The notes: a model not told the origin generated them from the sequence alone. Shown: positions 24,256-33,477, counted from the first letter of the stretch. The stretch: DNA of 40,804 nt from an uncultured Clostridia bacterium (GCA_947624235.1 CANQJK010000010.1:1-40804), one strand, 5' to 3'. Numbers and translations are program-made.

Positions 24256-25581
24256 ATGAGAACTTTCAAAGGTGGTTTTCATGTGCCGGACGGTAAATCG
24301 TTGACGGCGGAGGCAAGCGTGGAATACATGCCCCTTGTCACCGACTACTTCGTCTCGTTGTCCCAGCACATCGGAAAACCTGCACGACCTGTCGTAAACG
24401 CGGGAGATCAAGTAGTGGAAGGGCAACTTATTGCAGAGGCTTCCTCCCCCGTTTCGGCAAACATTCACTCGCCCGTATGTGGCGAAGTGGTGGAAATAGT
24501 CAAGCGCAAAAACGCTCAGGGCGCCCTTGTGGACTGCGTGCACTTGCGTTCCGACGGCAAACAGGACAAGTTTACTTATCCTCCCCTCGTCGATCCCACC
24601 CCCGAGCAGATAGTTGCGCGTATTGCCGAAGCAGGCATTGTCGGCATGGGCGGAGCGGGCTTCCCCACGGCGGTAAAATTGCAACCGCGCGATCCCGTTG
24701 ACACACTCATCATCAACGCGGCGGAATGCGAACCCTACCTCAATTGCGACAATCGCGTCATGATCGAGCGCACCGAGGCGTTTATCGCGGGAGTACGGCT
24801 CATTGCCAAGGCGTTGAGCGTAACCAATGTCTACATTGGCATAGAAGCCAACAAAATGCAGGCATACAACGCTTTGCTCGCGCAAGAGGGCGTTATTGCC
24901 GACACCAAAGAGGCATTGCAAAACCGCAAGGACGGAGACATAGTGGTCGTCCTGCTCAAAACCAAGTATCCGCAAGGCGCAGAAAAGACGCTCATCAAGG
25001 CGTGCGTCAATCGCGAGGTTCCCGTGGGCGGACTTCCTTCCGCTGTGGGATGTATCGTAGACAACGTGTGCACGGCATATGCCGTGTGGGACGCCGTGGT
25101 AAACGGTAATCCCCTGCACAAGCGTTTCATGACGGTGAGCGGTCGGGGCATTGCCGTTCCCAAAAATCTCGAAGTGGCAGTGGGCACGCCCTTGTCGGCG
25201 ATAGTGGAGTTGTGCGGAGGCGTCAATGACGACACCGTCAAGTTGATCAGCGGAGGCCCCATGATGGGTTTCAGCTTGCTTGACCTCGATGTTTGCACCA
25301 CCAAAACGGACAGCGGATTGCTTTGTCTCACGGACAAAGAGGCTTCCACGGTACTGCCCACGCCCTGCATCAACTGCGGACGTTGCGCACAGGTTTGCCC
25401 CATGAGGCTTATGCCCATGTATATCGATTTCTACACAACGGTGGGCGACACGGAAAACGCCGTCAGGTACGGGGCGCTCAATTGCTTCGAGTGCGGTACA
25501 TGCGCATATGTGTGTCCTGCCAAGCGCCCGATAGTGCAAAGCGTGCGCCTAACAAAAATCAGATCAAAGGAGAAAAAGTGA
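24256..25581 (+). CDS. rnfC: RnfC, NADH-binding iron-sulfur subunit of the Rnf complex
   Basis: RnfC is the peripheral subunit thought to accept electrons from or pass them to NAD(H) in ferredoxin:NAD+ oxidoreductase. The 441-aa product begins with the typical FKGGFHVPDGKS, carries a barrel-sandwich-like segment (SPVCGEVVEI), a GMGGAGFPTAVKL glycine-rich nucleotide/FMN-site motif, NAAECEPYL, and two 4Fe-4S motifs near the end (CINCGRCAQVCP and CFECGTCAYVCP). The longer open frame from 24181 is rejected because it overlaps the promoter. It is the first gene of rnfCDGEAB, 2 bp before rnfD. This gene order is that of the clostridial, ion-translocating Rnf. Confidence 0.96.
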   Translation: MRTFKGGFHVPDGKSLTAEASVEYMPLVTDYFVSLSQHIGKPARPVVNAGDQVVEGQLIAEASSPVSANIHSPVCGEVVEIVKRKNAQGALVDCVHLRSDGKQDKFTYPPLVDPTPEQIVARIAEAGIVGMGGAGFPTAVKLQPRDPVDTLIINAAECEPYLNCDNRVMIERTEAFIAGVRLIAKALSVTNVYIGIEANKMQAYNALLAQEGVIADTKEALQNRKDGDIVVVLLKTKYPQGAEKTLIKACVNREVPVGGLPSAVGCIVDNVCTAYAVWDAVVNGNPLHKRFMTVSGRGIAVPKNLEVAVGTPLSAIVELCGGVNDDTVKLISGGPMMGFSLLDLDVCTTKTDSGLLCLTDKEASTVLPTPCINCGRCAQVCPMRLMPMYIDFYTTVGDTENAVRYGALNCFECGTCAYVCPAKRPIVQSVRLTKIRSKEKK

Positions 25582-25583
25582 TC

Positions 25584-26705
25584 ATGGCACAGTACATATA
25601 TTCCAGTTCTCCGCATGTAAAATCGCCCAATACCACCCGTCGCATAATGATAGACGTGTGCATAGCGTTGCTTCCCGCCTGCATTGCGGGTTGCGTGCTC
25701 ATGGGTTTGGTAAACGCCAAGCTCGGTTGGCTGTCCTTTATGCAGATAGTGCTCAGCGCAGTGAGCGCCGTGCTTGCCGAATTTGTCTATGCGCTTTGTC
25801 TCAAAAAGTCCTTTAAGACGATACTGAACGAATTCGACTTCACATCCCTCGTGACGGGATTGCTTATCGGCATGAATTTGTATCCCACCTCCGCTTGGTA
25901 TGTCGGGATATTGGCAAGTATCTTTGCCATTGTCGTCGTCAAGATGTTGTTTGGCGGAACGGGCAAAAACATCGTAAACCCTGCAATAGCGGGACGTATA
26001 TTTGCGTTTATCGCTTTCGGCGCGGCATTCGGCGGTGCCATGGGTTATGTGGATCCCGACACGGCGTCGCTCGAAACCATCAAATATGTCAGCACCGTCA
26101 GCGGTGGTAGCGTATCGACAGGCGCAACTCCGTTGCAGACGTTGTTCAACGCCAACTACACAAGTACGCTCAGCGGTTGGGACCTGTTCCTCGGAACGGG
26201 CGTCGCAGGGTGCATAGGCGAAGCGTGCAAACTTGCGCTTATTGCAGGCGGTATTTATCTCGTTGTCAGGGGCGTTCTCAACTTCCGTTGGCCTCTCGTC
26301 TACGTTGCAGTGACGGGCGTAACGGCAGTGCTCATCGACCTTGCAACAGGCACTAATTTCAAAGACGCTATCGCACGGTTCGTGCCTTATATTTTGAGTG
26401 GCGGACTTATCCTCGGCGCAATATTCATGGCTACCGACTACGTTACCACCCCCAACACAAAGTTGGGCAACTACATCTACTTTGCGTGCTTGGGCGTGTT
26501 GACGGCTGTTTTGCGTCATGCCGTCAAGGGCGAAGCGGTGTCGTTTGCCATTCTTCTGATGAATTTGCTTGTGCCCCTGTTCGACAGATACATCCGTCGC
26601 AGACCTTTCGGCTACGTCAAGCCTGAAAGAAAGCCCAGACAAAAGAAGACCGTTACCGAACAACCCGTAGCCGACGAAAAAGTAGTGGCAAAGGAGGGAA
26701 AGTAA
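25584..26705 (+). CDS. rnfD: RnfD, membrane flavoprotein subunit of the Rnf complex
   Basis: RnfD is an integral membrane subunit with covalently bound FMN that helps form the ion/electron path. The 373-aa protein has about nine membrane segments, starts with YIYSSSPHVKSPNTTRRIM (typical RnfD/NqrB opening), and contains STGATPLQ, in which Thr182 is the expected flavinylation site. GTGKNIVNPAIAGRIF is another conserved segment. The ATG at 25584 has AAAGGAG 14-20 bp upstream; a GTG two codons earlier is a possible alternative start with better spacing. A much longer open frame begins upstream within rnfC and is not used. The tail is charged and Glu/Lys-rich. Confidence 0.95.
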   Translation: MAQYIYSSSPHVKSPNTTRRIMIDVCIALLPACIAGCVLMGLVNAKLGWLSFMQIVLSAVSAVLAEFVYALCLKKSFKTILNEFDFTSLVTGLLIGMNLYPTSAWYVGILASIFAIVVVKMLFGGTGKNIVNPAIAGRIFAFIAFGAAFGGAMGYVDPDTASLETIKYVSTVSGGSVSTGATPLQTLFNANYTSTLSGWDLFLGTGVAGCIGEACKLALIAGGIYLVVRGVLNFRWPLVYVAVTGVTAVLIDLATGTNFKDAIARFVPYILSGGLILGAIFMATDYVTTPNTKLGNYIYFACLGVLTAVLRHAVKGEAVSFAILLMNLLVPLFDRYIRRRPFGYVKPERKPRQKKTVTEQPVADEKVVAKEGK

Positions 26706-26706
26706 T

Positions 26707-28146
26707 ATGACAGGCGCAGAAATTGCAATTCTCGTAGTATTTCTCTTTATCATTGTAGCGCAGGTTGGAGCTATCTGCTTTTTACTGTTCTACAAACGAA
26801 ACAAAGCGAAAGTAGTGGCTACGAAAGCATCACAAACTTCCAAGCAGTACAAGAACCCCGCCCTCATTTCGGCGGTAAAAGCCGTTGCGGTGTTGGTGTG
26901 CATTTGCCTCGTGTGCATTGCATTGCTGGCACTGTGCAACGATCTGCTCTACGTCACCCCCGGCGAGCGTTTCAAGCGCGTTGTCGCCAAGGCGTACGAT
27001 TTCGACTCGTCGGTGGAGTTCGAAGAGCTTACGTTAAATAACGAATTCAAAGTCAATGCCGACTACGGCGAGATAACGGAAGTGCACAAAGCTTTGGACG
27101 ACTCGGCGTATGTCATCACTGCAAAGGGCACCAAGGGAGCGTTCAACAGCGGTTCCGTCACCATTTTGGTAGTGGTGAGCAACAATGCCAAGGATCCCAC
27201 TATCTTGGGTTGGGCATTGCAGGAAAACGACAAGCAAACCTTTATTTCCAACATTCCCGCAAGCGTGCAGGGACACACCGCAGGCACAAGTTGGTTTGTG
27301 GGAGAGTCCATCACCGAAGTGCAAGCAACGGTCACGCCTCAAACGGGCGCAGGCAAGGGAACGGGCGCAACTTACAGCGAAAACGCCATTGCCAATGCCG
27401 TCAACATGGCAAGTTTCTACTGCCTCAACGCACTGGGATTGGGCGAGAACCCCGAAGGAGACGCGCGCACGGCAGTTATGGAATTGTTGGGCGACGGCTT
27501 TGACGGCTACACGCTTTCTAAGGTGGCTTTCGACGATATCGGATACGGCGAGGACGTGCCTTACGCAAGCAAGGTGAACGACGGCGAACTGACGTTGAGT
27601 TTCGTGTTCTCCGCAAACGGTGCAAACGGCGCAGTCGTTGCATATGTGTTTGGCGAGGGCGAAGATATCAAAGTGATAGTAACAGTCAACGGCGCTGTCA
27701 CGGCGACCTCTCAAAACGTGCAGGAAACGGACGCTATCTACGCCAACGTTGTGGCTTATCCCGTGTTTGTCGACACGCAGGCAGTGGGCGGAAGCAACAT
27801 CCCGACCATATTGCTTGTGGAAAATACGGACGACGGCGCTATCTACTATGTCCGTTGCAGATCAACTTTCACGCCGACCGACTATCAACTCAAAATCACC
27901 GTTAAAAACCAAGACGGCAAGGGCGTTGTTGAAGCAATAGACGTTATCACCAACGGTTTTGCTCCCTTCGGGCCCGCAGAGGAAGACGCAAACAAACTCC
28001 TTACAACGCTTGTGGGCGCAACGAGCGCTACCGTAGACAGCACATTCGAAAGTGGCAAGGTAACAAGCGCGACTGAGTCTGCAAAGCTTATCACGTCTTG
28101 CGTAAAAGCGGCGTTGAGTCATTTTGACGCCGACCACGCCAACTGA
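26707..28146 (+). CDS. rnfG: RnfG, enlarged FMN-binding subunit of the Rnf complex
   Basis: RnfG is the membrane-anchored subunit carrying a covalent FMN on its extracytoplasmic face. Here it is 479 aa, about twice the usual 180-230. Two hydrophobic segments (about 5-28 and 56-80) precede an FMN_bind domain with PASVQGHTAGTSWFVG and the flavinylation-type motif GTGATYSENAI (Thr222 candidate). The C-terminal half (about 290-479) contains a further FMN_bind-like pattern ending in a degenerate SGKVTSATESAKLI, suggesting internal duplication. RnfG normally has a single N-terminal membrane helix, so the extra one is unusual. It starts after AAGGAGGGAAAGTAAT, with its stop 12 bp before rnfE. Confidence 0.9.
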   Translation: MTGAEIAILVVFLFIIVAQVGAICFLLFYKRNKAKVVATKASQTSKQYKNPALISAVKAVAVLVCICLVCIALLALCNDLLYVTPGERFKRVVAKAYDFDSSVEFEELTLNNEFKVNADYGEITEVHKALDDSAYVITAKGTKGAFNSGSVTILVVVSNNAKDPTILGWALQENDKQTFISNIPASVQGHTAGTSWFVGESITEVQATVTPQTGAGKGTGATYSENAIANAVNMASFYCLNALGLGENPEGDARTAVMELLGDGFDGYTLSKVAFDDIGYGEDVPYASKVNDGELTLSFVFSANGANGAVVAYVFGEGEDIKVIVTVNGAVTATSQNVQETDAIYANVVAYPVFVDTQAVGGSNIPTILLVENTDDGAIYYVRCRSTFTPTDYQLKITVKNQDGKGVVEAIDVITNGFAPFGPAEEDANKLLTTLVGATSATVDSTFESGKVTSATESAKLITSCVKAALSHFDADHAN

Positions 28147-28158
28147 GGAGGGTAAAAA

Positions 28159-28848
28159 ATGAAATTGAAAAGATTTAAGGAAATAGCTTTGGACGGAACC
28201 GTTCGACAAAATCCCACCTTCCGTCTTGTATTGGGAACCTGTCCTACGTTGGCGTTGACCACCGCCGCAATAAATTGTTTGGGCATGGGCGCGGCGGTAA
28301 TATTTGTGTTGGTATGCTCCAATGTGATAATATCTCTTTTGCGCAACATCATTCCCGACAGAGTGCGCATACCCTGTTTTATCGTGATAATCGCCACCTT
28401 TGTGACGATAGTCAGGCTGTTTATGGACGCGTTTGTACCCTCGTTGTATGACGCGTTGGGAGTATTCCTTCCGTTGATAGTGGTCAACTGCATCATTTTG
28501 GGACGTGCCGAAAGTTTTGCAAGTCACAACAGCGTAGGAGAATCGGCTTTGGACGGACTGTTCATGGGCATAGGTTTCACGCTGGCGATCACCTTGATGG
28601 GTATTGTTCGCGAAGTGCTGGGCAAGGGAGAACTGTTTGGATTGCATCTTTGGAATTTCAAAATAAACTTCTTTGCCAATTCCGCAGGCGCATTCCTCAC
28701 GTTCGGAGTGTTTATCGCCCTGTTCAACTTGTGCTACAACGCCGTTGAACGCAAGATCAAACACAAGAGGGCGCAACAAGCGCAAGCGTTGGCAGAACAA
28801 GCGGACGCTTCTGCCGAGCAAACGACAAATGAGGTCAAGGAGGCATAA
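28159..28848 (+). CDS. rnfE: RnfE, membrane subunit of the Rnf complex
   Basis: RnfE is a six-helix membrane subunit homologous to NqrD and paired with RnfA around a shared iron-sulfur site. The 229-aa product has the expected conserved elements: NPTFRLVLGTCPTLALTTAA near the start (with the Cys of the first half-repeat), IPDRVRIPCFIVIIA, and PLIVVNCIILGRAE. The C-terminal tail from about 203 is Ala/Gln/Glu-rich, charged and probably cytoplasmic, slightly longer than typical. GAGGAGGG lies 7 bp before the ATG. The stop is 2 bp before rnfA. Confidence 0.95.
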   Translation: MKLKRFKEIALDGTVRQNPTFRLVLGTCPTLALTTAAINCLGMGAAVIFVLVCSNVIISLLRNIIPDRVRIPCFIVIIATFVTIVRLFMDAFVPSLYDALGVFLPLIVVNCIILGRAESFASHNSVGESALDGLFMGIGFTLAITLMGIVREVLGKGELFGLHLWNFKINFFANSAGAFLTFGVFIALFNLCYNAVERKIKHKRAQQAQALAEQADASAEQTTNEVKEA

Positions 28849-28850
28849 TC

Positions 28851-29492
28851 ATGGATATATTCGGAATTATTGTTGCGGCTCTGTTTTCGCAAAACTTCGT
28901 ACTTGCCAAGTTTTTGGGCATATGCCCCTTCCTCGGAGTGTCCAAAAAAGTCAACTCCGCTTTGGGCATGGGAATTGCCGTAACGGCAGTCATGGTCATC
29001 ACTTGCGCCGTTACCTATCCCATTTACGTGTTCCTGCTGGTGCCGTTGGGACTGGAATACATGGAAATACTTGTGTTCATTTTGGTCATTGCCTCGCTTG
29101 TGCAAATTTTGGAGATGGTCCTCAAAAAGTTCAGCCCGGGGCTGTACTCGGCTATGGGCATCTACCTTCCCCTTGTCACCACCAACTGCGCAATTTTGGG
29201 CGTTGCCGAGCTTGTCATAGCAAATGTTGCGGCCAACACAGAGGGCGCATTCCACCTTGTGGGCACCATAATGGGCAACGCCGTGGACAAATGGTTTGTC
29301 ACTTCCTACGGCGGAGCGGTCGTTTCGGGACTGTTTTACGGCTTGGGCTTTACGCTGGCAATAGTGTTGCTGGCAGGGCTTCGCATCAAGACGGACAAGT
29401 TGCACGTCGCAAAACCCCTGCGCGGTTTCCCGATAACCATGATAACCGCATGCTTCATGGCTATGGCGTTTTACGTGTTTTCACTGATTTAA
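28851..29492 (+). CDS. rnfA: RnfA, membrane subunit of the Rnf complex
   Basis: RnfA is the six-helix partner of RnfE and homologue of NqrE. The 213-aa product contains NFVLAKFLGICPFLGVSKKV, with the conserved cysteine in the first helix pair, and YLPLVTTNCAILGVAE in the second half, the inverted-repeat signature of the RnfA/E fold. About 20 residues more than the common length come from a loop around 125-150 (VAANTEGAFHLVGTIMGN). The start overlaps an AAGGAGG-like site at the end of rnfE. Loss of this gene would break the complex, so the whole operon is expected to be functional. Confidence 0.95.
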   Translation: MDIFGIIVAALFSQNFVLAKFLGICPFLGVSKKVNSALGMGIAVTAVMVITCAVTYPIYVFLLVPLGLEYMEILVFILVIASLVQILEMVLKKFSPGLYSAMGIYLPLVTTNCAILGVAELVIANVAANTEGAFHLVGTIMGNAVDKWFVTSYGGAVVSGLFYGLGFTLAIVLLAGLRIKTDKLHVAKPLRGFPITMITACFMAMAFYVFSLI

Positions 29493-29504
29493 GGAGGTAC
29501 GGTA

Positions 29505-30374
29505 ATGAGTTCACTGTATTGTATCGGACAAGATATCAATTGGGCGTCCTTTGGCATTGCAATTGCCATAATGGTGGGGGTATCCCTGCTTATGGGCGTG
29601 CTGATACTGTTGATTTCCAAATTCTGTCAAGTAAAAGAGGATCCGCGAATCGGCGAAATAGAAAAGTGTCTTGCAGGCGCCAACTGCGGTGCTTGCGGTT
29701 TCCCTGGATGCGCGGGCTTTGCCAAAGCGCTTGTTGAGGGCAAGGCGTCTTTGTCCGCTTGCGGGCAAACTCCCACCGACAAGCGTATAGAAATAAGCAA
29801 TATTTTGGGCGTGGCGGTAGAAGGCAACGCCGAACCGACCATTGCCGTTGTGGCTTGTTGCGGAGGTAACAAGTGTCAGGACAAGTATTCCTATCAGGGC
29901 TATGGCGACTGCGTAAGTCAAAATCTTCTTGCAGGCGGACGTAAAGCCTGCGAAGTGGGCTGTATGGGTAGCGGAAGTTGCGTGGACGCATGTCCCTACA
30001 ACTGCATAGAGTGCTACGACGGATATGCGCATGTCGATCCCGACTTGTGTCGCAGTTGCGGTCTTTGCATCAAGACCTGCCCCAAGCGTCTTATCAAGCG
30101 CGTGCCCGTTTCGGCAAAAGTCTATGTCGCTTGTTCTACCGAATGTCGCGGAAAAGACGTCATGACAAAATGTCAAGCGGGATGTATCGCCTGCGGAAAA
30201 TGCGAACGCAATTGCCCGAGCGGAGCCATTCACCTTGTAAACAACGTGCCCATCATCGATTACAGCAAGTGCGTTCACTGCGGAAAATGTCTGGAAGGAT
30301 GTCCGAGACATTGCATCAAATATGTTCATCCGCAATCGGAACAACCGCTTGCAGAGACGGAATCGGCAAAATAA
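29505..30374 (+). CDS. rnfB: RnfB, ferredoxin-type iron-sulfur subunit of the Rnf complex
   Basis: RnfB takes electrons from reduced ferredoxin. The 289-aa product has an N-terminal membrane anchor (about 14-38), the RnfB-specific four-cysteine cluster CLAGANCGACGFPGC, and Cys-rich binding motifs for several 4Fe-4S clusters: CPYNCIEC with CRSCGLCIKTCP, and CIACGKCERNCP with CVHCGKCLEGCP. It starts after AAGGAGGTACGGTA. It ends the operon, with a strong terminator about 30 bp after the stop. Gene order C-D-G-E-A-B is complete. Confidence 0.96.
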   Translation: MSSLYCIGQDINWASFGIAIAIMVGVSLLMGVLILLISKFCQVKEDPRIGEIEKCLAGANCGACGFPGCAGFAKALVEGKASLSACGQTPTDKRIEISNILGVAVEGNAEPTIAVVACCGGNKCQDKYSYQGYGDCVSQNLLAGGRKACEVGCMGSGSCVDACPYNCIECYDGYAHVDPDLCRSCGLCIKTCPKRLIKRVPVSAKVYVACSTECRGKDVMTKCQAGCIACGKCERNCPSGAIHLVNNVPIIDYSKCVHCGKCLEGCPRHCIKYVHPQSEQPLAETESAK

Positions 30375-30403
30375 CGGCAAAATAAGGCTGTAAATCGCTT
30401 TCA

Positions 30404-30435
30404 AAGCAGACGCGTTGTGTGCGCGTCTGCTTTTT
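30404..30435 (+). terminator. rnf operon terminator
   Basis: AGCAGACGCG (30405-30414) and CGCGTCTGCT (30422-30431) form a perfect 10-bp stem followed by TTTTT. Confidence 0.9.
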
Positions 30436-30437
30436 GC

Positions 30438-30465
30438 TTGCATTTTGCGCAAAATGTGGTAAAAT
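30438..30465 (+). promoter_or_regulatory. promoter of the HD-hydrolase operon
   Basis: TTGCAT (30438-30443), a 16-bp spacer and TAAAAT (30460-30465), about 30 bp before the ATG at 30496, directly after the rnf terminator. Confidence 0.6.
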
Positions 30466-30495
30466 AAGTAATAATATGTAAACGGAGCAAAAACC

Positions 30496-31071
30496 ATGTA
30501 CAAATTTTTCGCGTATCTCAACCGTATGAAGTATATCAATCGTTGGGGATTGATGCACTCCAACATAACGGAAAACATCATGGAGCACAGTCAGCAAGTG
30601 GCTGTCATCGCCCATGCTTTGGCAACTATCTCCAACGTGTTTTTCGACGGTCGGCTGGACGCCAACAGCATTGCCGTAAAGGCGCTTTTTCACGAGACGA
30701 GCGAAGTCATGACGGGCGATCTGCCCACGCCCATCAAATACTTCAATCCCGAAATTCGCGACGCCTACAAGCAATTGGAGCGCTATTCCAACGAACGGTT
30801 GTTGACCTACTTGCCCAAGGAACTTTCCGACGAATATTCCAGGATCATCGACGATACGGACAGCGTAGAGCACAGATTTGTCAAATACGCCGACAAACTT
30901 TGCGCCTATATCAAATGTATAGACGAGGTCAAAATGGGCAATTCGGAGTTTTCCAAGGCGGAAAAGACCATTCTCGAAGAGATCCGCGCCTACAACAGTC
31001 CCGAGGTGGACTACTTTGTGGACAATTTTGTAGAGGCTTACCGTCTCACTTTGGACGAGTTGGAAGGATGA
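30496..31071 (+). CDS. HD-domain 5'-deoxynucleotidase (YfbR-like)
   Basis: YfbR-type enzymes remove phosphate from deoxynucleoside 5'-monophosphates. The 191-aa product has the HD-superfamily pattern: EHSQQVAVIAHAL (first His), LFHETSEVMTGDLPTPIKY and a late KYADKLCAYIKC Asp. The family's HD doublet is HE here, as I recall for many Bacillota homologues, so activity is not excluded. Length and the YFNPEIRDAYKQLE stretch fit the family. GGAG lies 10 bp before the ATG. Its stop overlaps the start of the next gene (ATGA). Confidence 0.87.
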   Translation: MYKFFAYLNRMKYINRWGLMHSNITENIMEHSQQVAVIAHALATISNVFFDGRLDANSIAVKALFHETSEVMTGDLPTPIKYFNPEIRDAYKQLERYSNERLLTYLPKELSDEYSRIIDDTDSVEHRFVKYADKLCAYIKCIDEVKMGNSEFSKAEKTILEEIRAYNSPEVDYFVDNFVEAYRLTLDELEG

Positions 31072-31739
31072 TACGTTTTGACAACGTTACGCTCAGATAT
31101 CCCTACGACGAGTTCGATGTTCTGAAAGGCGCAAGTTTCCGATTGTCCGACGGGCTAAACACGGTGCTGTGCGACACGCAAAGCGGAAAAACCACGATAT
31201 GCCGTCTGTTGATAAAGGACATCGCGCCCTGTCAAGGCGAAATATATGTCGACGATGTTCCATTGGCAAGTATTGCGGACGCCGATTTGGATATACTTTA
31301 TTTGCCGTGCGCGCCCGTTTTTTTCGAAAGGCGTAGCGTCAAGTACAATTTGGAGTATCCTTTGCGCGTTCGCAAAATGGATAGGCAAAGAGCGGTAGAG
31401 GTCGCCGAAAGATCGGGTTTGTCCGACATGGACAGAAAGGTCAGCAAGCTTTCCGCGTCCGAACGCAAGACGTTGGCGATAGCACGAGGTTTGACGGTAC
31501 CGCGCAAGTACGTTTTGCTGGACGATTTTGCGCAGAGTTTGACGGAGTTGGAAGAGTATTTACCGCTGTTTGAAGGATCGAACGTTATCGTGTTTACATC
31601 CGATTCGTCGCTTGCCAAGGGCAACACCGTTGTTTTGGACGGTGGAAGGGCAGTTTTTCAGGGAGACGCGGAAAGCGCAAAAAGCAAAGTCGGGCAATTG
31701 CAATATCTATTTGACAGTTTGAGGAATAACAATGGGTAA
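31068..31739 (+). CDS. ABC-type ATPase, degenerate
   Basis: This 223-aa protein has the outline of an ABC ATPase but altered motifs: Walker A reads CDTQSGKTT rather than GxxGxGKST, the signature is LSASERKTLAIARG rather than LSGGQ, and Walker B is YVLLDDFAQSL with Asp where the catalytic Glu is expected. It may bind ATP with poor hydrolysis and act as a regulatory or structural ATPase. It overlaps the HD gene by 4 bp and the protease gene by 8 bp, so the three are translationally coupled. There is no membrane partner in the neighbourhood. Start ATG 31068 is fixed by the overlap with the TGA. Confidence 0.8.
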   Translation: MIRFDNVTLRYPYDEFDVLKGASFRLSDGLNTVLCDTQSGKTTICRLLIKDIAPCQGEIYVDDVPLASIADADLDILYLPCAPVFFERRSVKYNLEYPLRVRKMDRQRAVEVAERSGLSDMDRKVSKLSASERKTLAIARGLTVPRKYVLLDDFAQSLTELEEYLPLFEGSNVIVFTSDSSLAKGNTVVLDGGRAVFQGDAESAKSKVGQLQYLFDSLRNNNG

Positions 31740-33300
31740 AGATTTTTTTGATCAAGAATACGAAAAGACGACTGAGCAACAGCAACAACGCGAAAGGGAA
31801 ACGCAGGCAAACATGGATTCCTGGTACAGTCGTCCCGCTCCCTCCGCAAGCACGGTAAATCGCAAACCGCTTTACATCGTGCTCATTTGTCTGGCGCTTG
31901 TTGCCTGCATAGGGCTGGGGTGGCTGTTGTGCGCCGTTGTTCAAAGCGCAACAACGCAACCGAGCGACCAAGCGGGGGAGATATTGAACACGGTGGTGCA
32001 GTATCTCAAAGACAATTACTATCAAGATATCCCCGAAGAAAAGTGGATGCAGGCGATAGAACTTTCAGGTACGGCGCTCATGCAGACGGCGGGCGACCGT
32101 TTCAGTCAACTGATGTCTCCGCAAACCTACTACGATTTCAACAATCCTACGGTAACAGCGGTAAGCGGAGAAGTGTTCGGCATGTCGTTTGTGGTGCAGG
32201 AGGGCGTAGGCTTGTACGTTTCCTCTTTGGTAGAGGGCACCGACGCGGAGGGCAAACTTCAAGTGGGCGACATGGTGCTTAAACTTACCGACATGAAAAC
32301 AAAACAGGGCGTCGCGCCCGAGGTGGACGGCAACAGAATAGACAGTTTTGTCTTTGCCGACTACGAAAGCAGTTCTATCACTACGGTGCTCAACAAAACC
32401 TATTCGGCAACCTTTCATGTTTTGCGCGCCGAGCCGTCCGAGCCGTCAGGTTACAGGGTGGTGAGTTGTTCGTTGAAGCGTAGCGTTCCCACCGCAAGCA
32501 ACGGCGGATATCAATTTGTGGAGTACTATTTTCCTTCTGAAAGGGGAACGGACACTAATATCAGCGCCAAAACGATAGCGTCGCGCAACCTCTCGTCCGT
32601 TTCGTCGGATGTCGGCTACATTCGCATAAAGGAATTTATGGACTACACCGACAGCGCGGATGAGAACATTCGCATATCCGCAAGCGACGAATTCGGCGAA
32701 GTGATGCAAAAATTTGTCGAGCACAAATGCAAGCATTTGGTGCTGGACCTCAAAGGCAACCCCGGTGGCAACGTCCAATATGTAACGGAGATCGCCTCTA
32801 TGTTGATAACCGACGCCAAATTGAGCGAAAGCGAAAAAAAGCAGGTCACCAACGACGGACGTCTGCTTGTGACCTATCTCGAAATACCCAAGCCCACTCC
32901 CATGAGACAAAACCATTATCTCGCTTCGTCCTACGACCAATACTTTGGCGCCCCGAATGAAAAGTGCGATATCATCGTGTTGACGGACAGCGGTAGCGCC
33001 AGCGCAAGCGAATTGCTCACAGGTTGCCTTTTGGACTACCGCACAGCGGTGCAAATGGGCACAAAGACATACGGAAAGGGCATTGCGCAAACTTGGCAGG
33101 AATTGCCCTTTGAAGGCGATGTCACGGATTTGCGCGGAAACATCATTTCCTACCCTTGGGCGATCTACTACACATGCGCAAGTTACTATTCGCCCCTCGG
33201 CAAAAATATCCACGGAGTGGGCTACACCCCCGATAGCCCGTACAACAATTTGACGGACTACTCCGATATATGGCAGAAGATCGACGCTTACTGGGCATAG
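31732..33300 (+). CDS. S41 C-terminal processing peptidase (CtpA/CtpB-like)
   Basis: S41 proteases cleave the C-termini of extracytoplasmic or membrane proteins. The 522-aa protein has a charged, Gln-rich cytoplasmic N-terminus, one membrane helix (about 46-70), a PDZ-like segment (about 140-250, KLQVGDMVLKL), and the peptidase domain. The Ser-Lys dyad is visible: Ser424 in TDSGSASASELLTG and Lys449 in TKTYGKG, 25 residues apart as in the family; LKGNPGGNV is the conserved Gly-rich turn. It overlaps the ABC-type gene by 8 bp. A terminator follows at 33411. The substrate is unknown. Confidence 0.92.
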   Translation: MGKDFFDQEYEKTTEQQQQRERETQANMDSWYSRPAPSASTVNRKPLYIVLICLALVACIGLGWLLCAVVQSATTQPSDQAGEILNTVVQYLKDNYYQDIPEEKWMQAIELSGTALMQTAGDRFSQLMSPQTYYDFNNPTVTAVSGEVFGMSFVVQEGVGLYVSSLVEGTDAEGKLQVGDMVLKLTDMKTKQGVAPEVDGNRIDSFVFADYESSSITTVLNKTYSATFHVLRAEPSEPSGYRVVSCSLKRSVPTASNGGYQFVEYYFPSERGTDTNISAKTIASRNLSSVSSDVGYIRIKEFMDYTDSADENIRISASDEFGEVMQKFVEHKCKHLVLDLKGNPGGNVQYVTEIASMLITDAKLSESEKKQVTNDGRLLVTYLEIPKPTPMRQNHYLASSYDQYFGAPNEKCDIIVLTDSGSASASELLTGCLLDYRTAVQMGTKTYGKGIAQTWQELPFEGDVTDLRGNIISYPWAIYYTCASYYSPLGKNIHGVGYTPDSPYNNLTDYSDIWQKIDAYWA

Positions 33301-33410
33301 CGTTTAGCGTATTGTACATTGCGCAAGTAAAAACGCTTGCCATTGGCGACTTTCATGGAAAATTGTAATGGCGCCTTTGCATTGAACATATTTTGGCAAA
33401 ATGCCACATC

Positions 33411-33447
33411 AAACGACTTGAAACATAATGTTTCATGTCGTTTTTTT
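33411..33447 (+). terminator. terminator after the S41 protease gene
   Basis: AAACGACTTGAAACAT and ATGTTTCATGTCGTTT pair over 16 positions with one mismatch, followed by a T run. No gene is seen between 33301 and 33410. Confidence 0.8.
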
Positions 33448-33477
33448 GATTGCCTTGTTTTGCATGCGAGCAATGAT

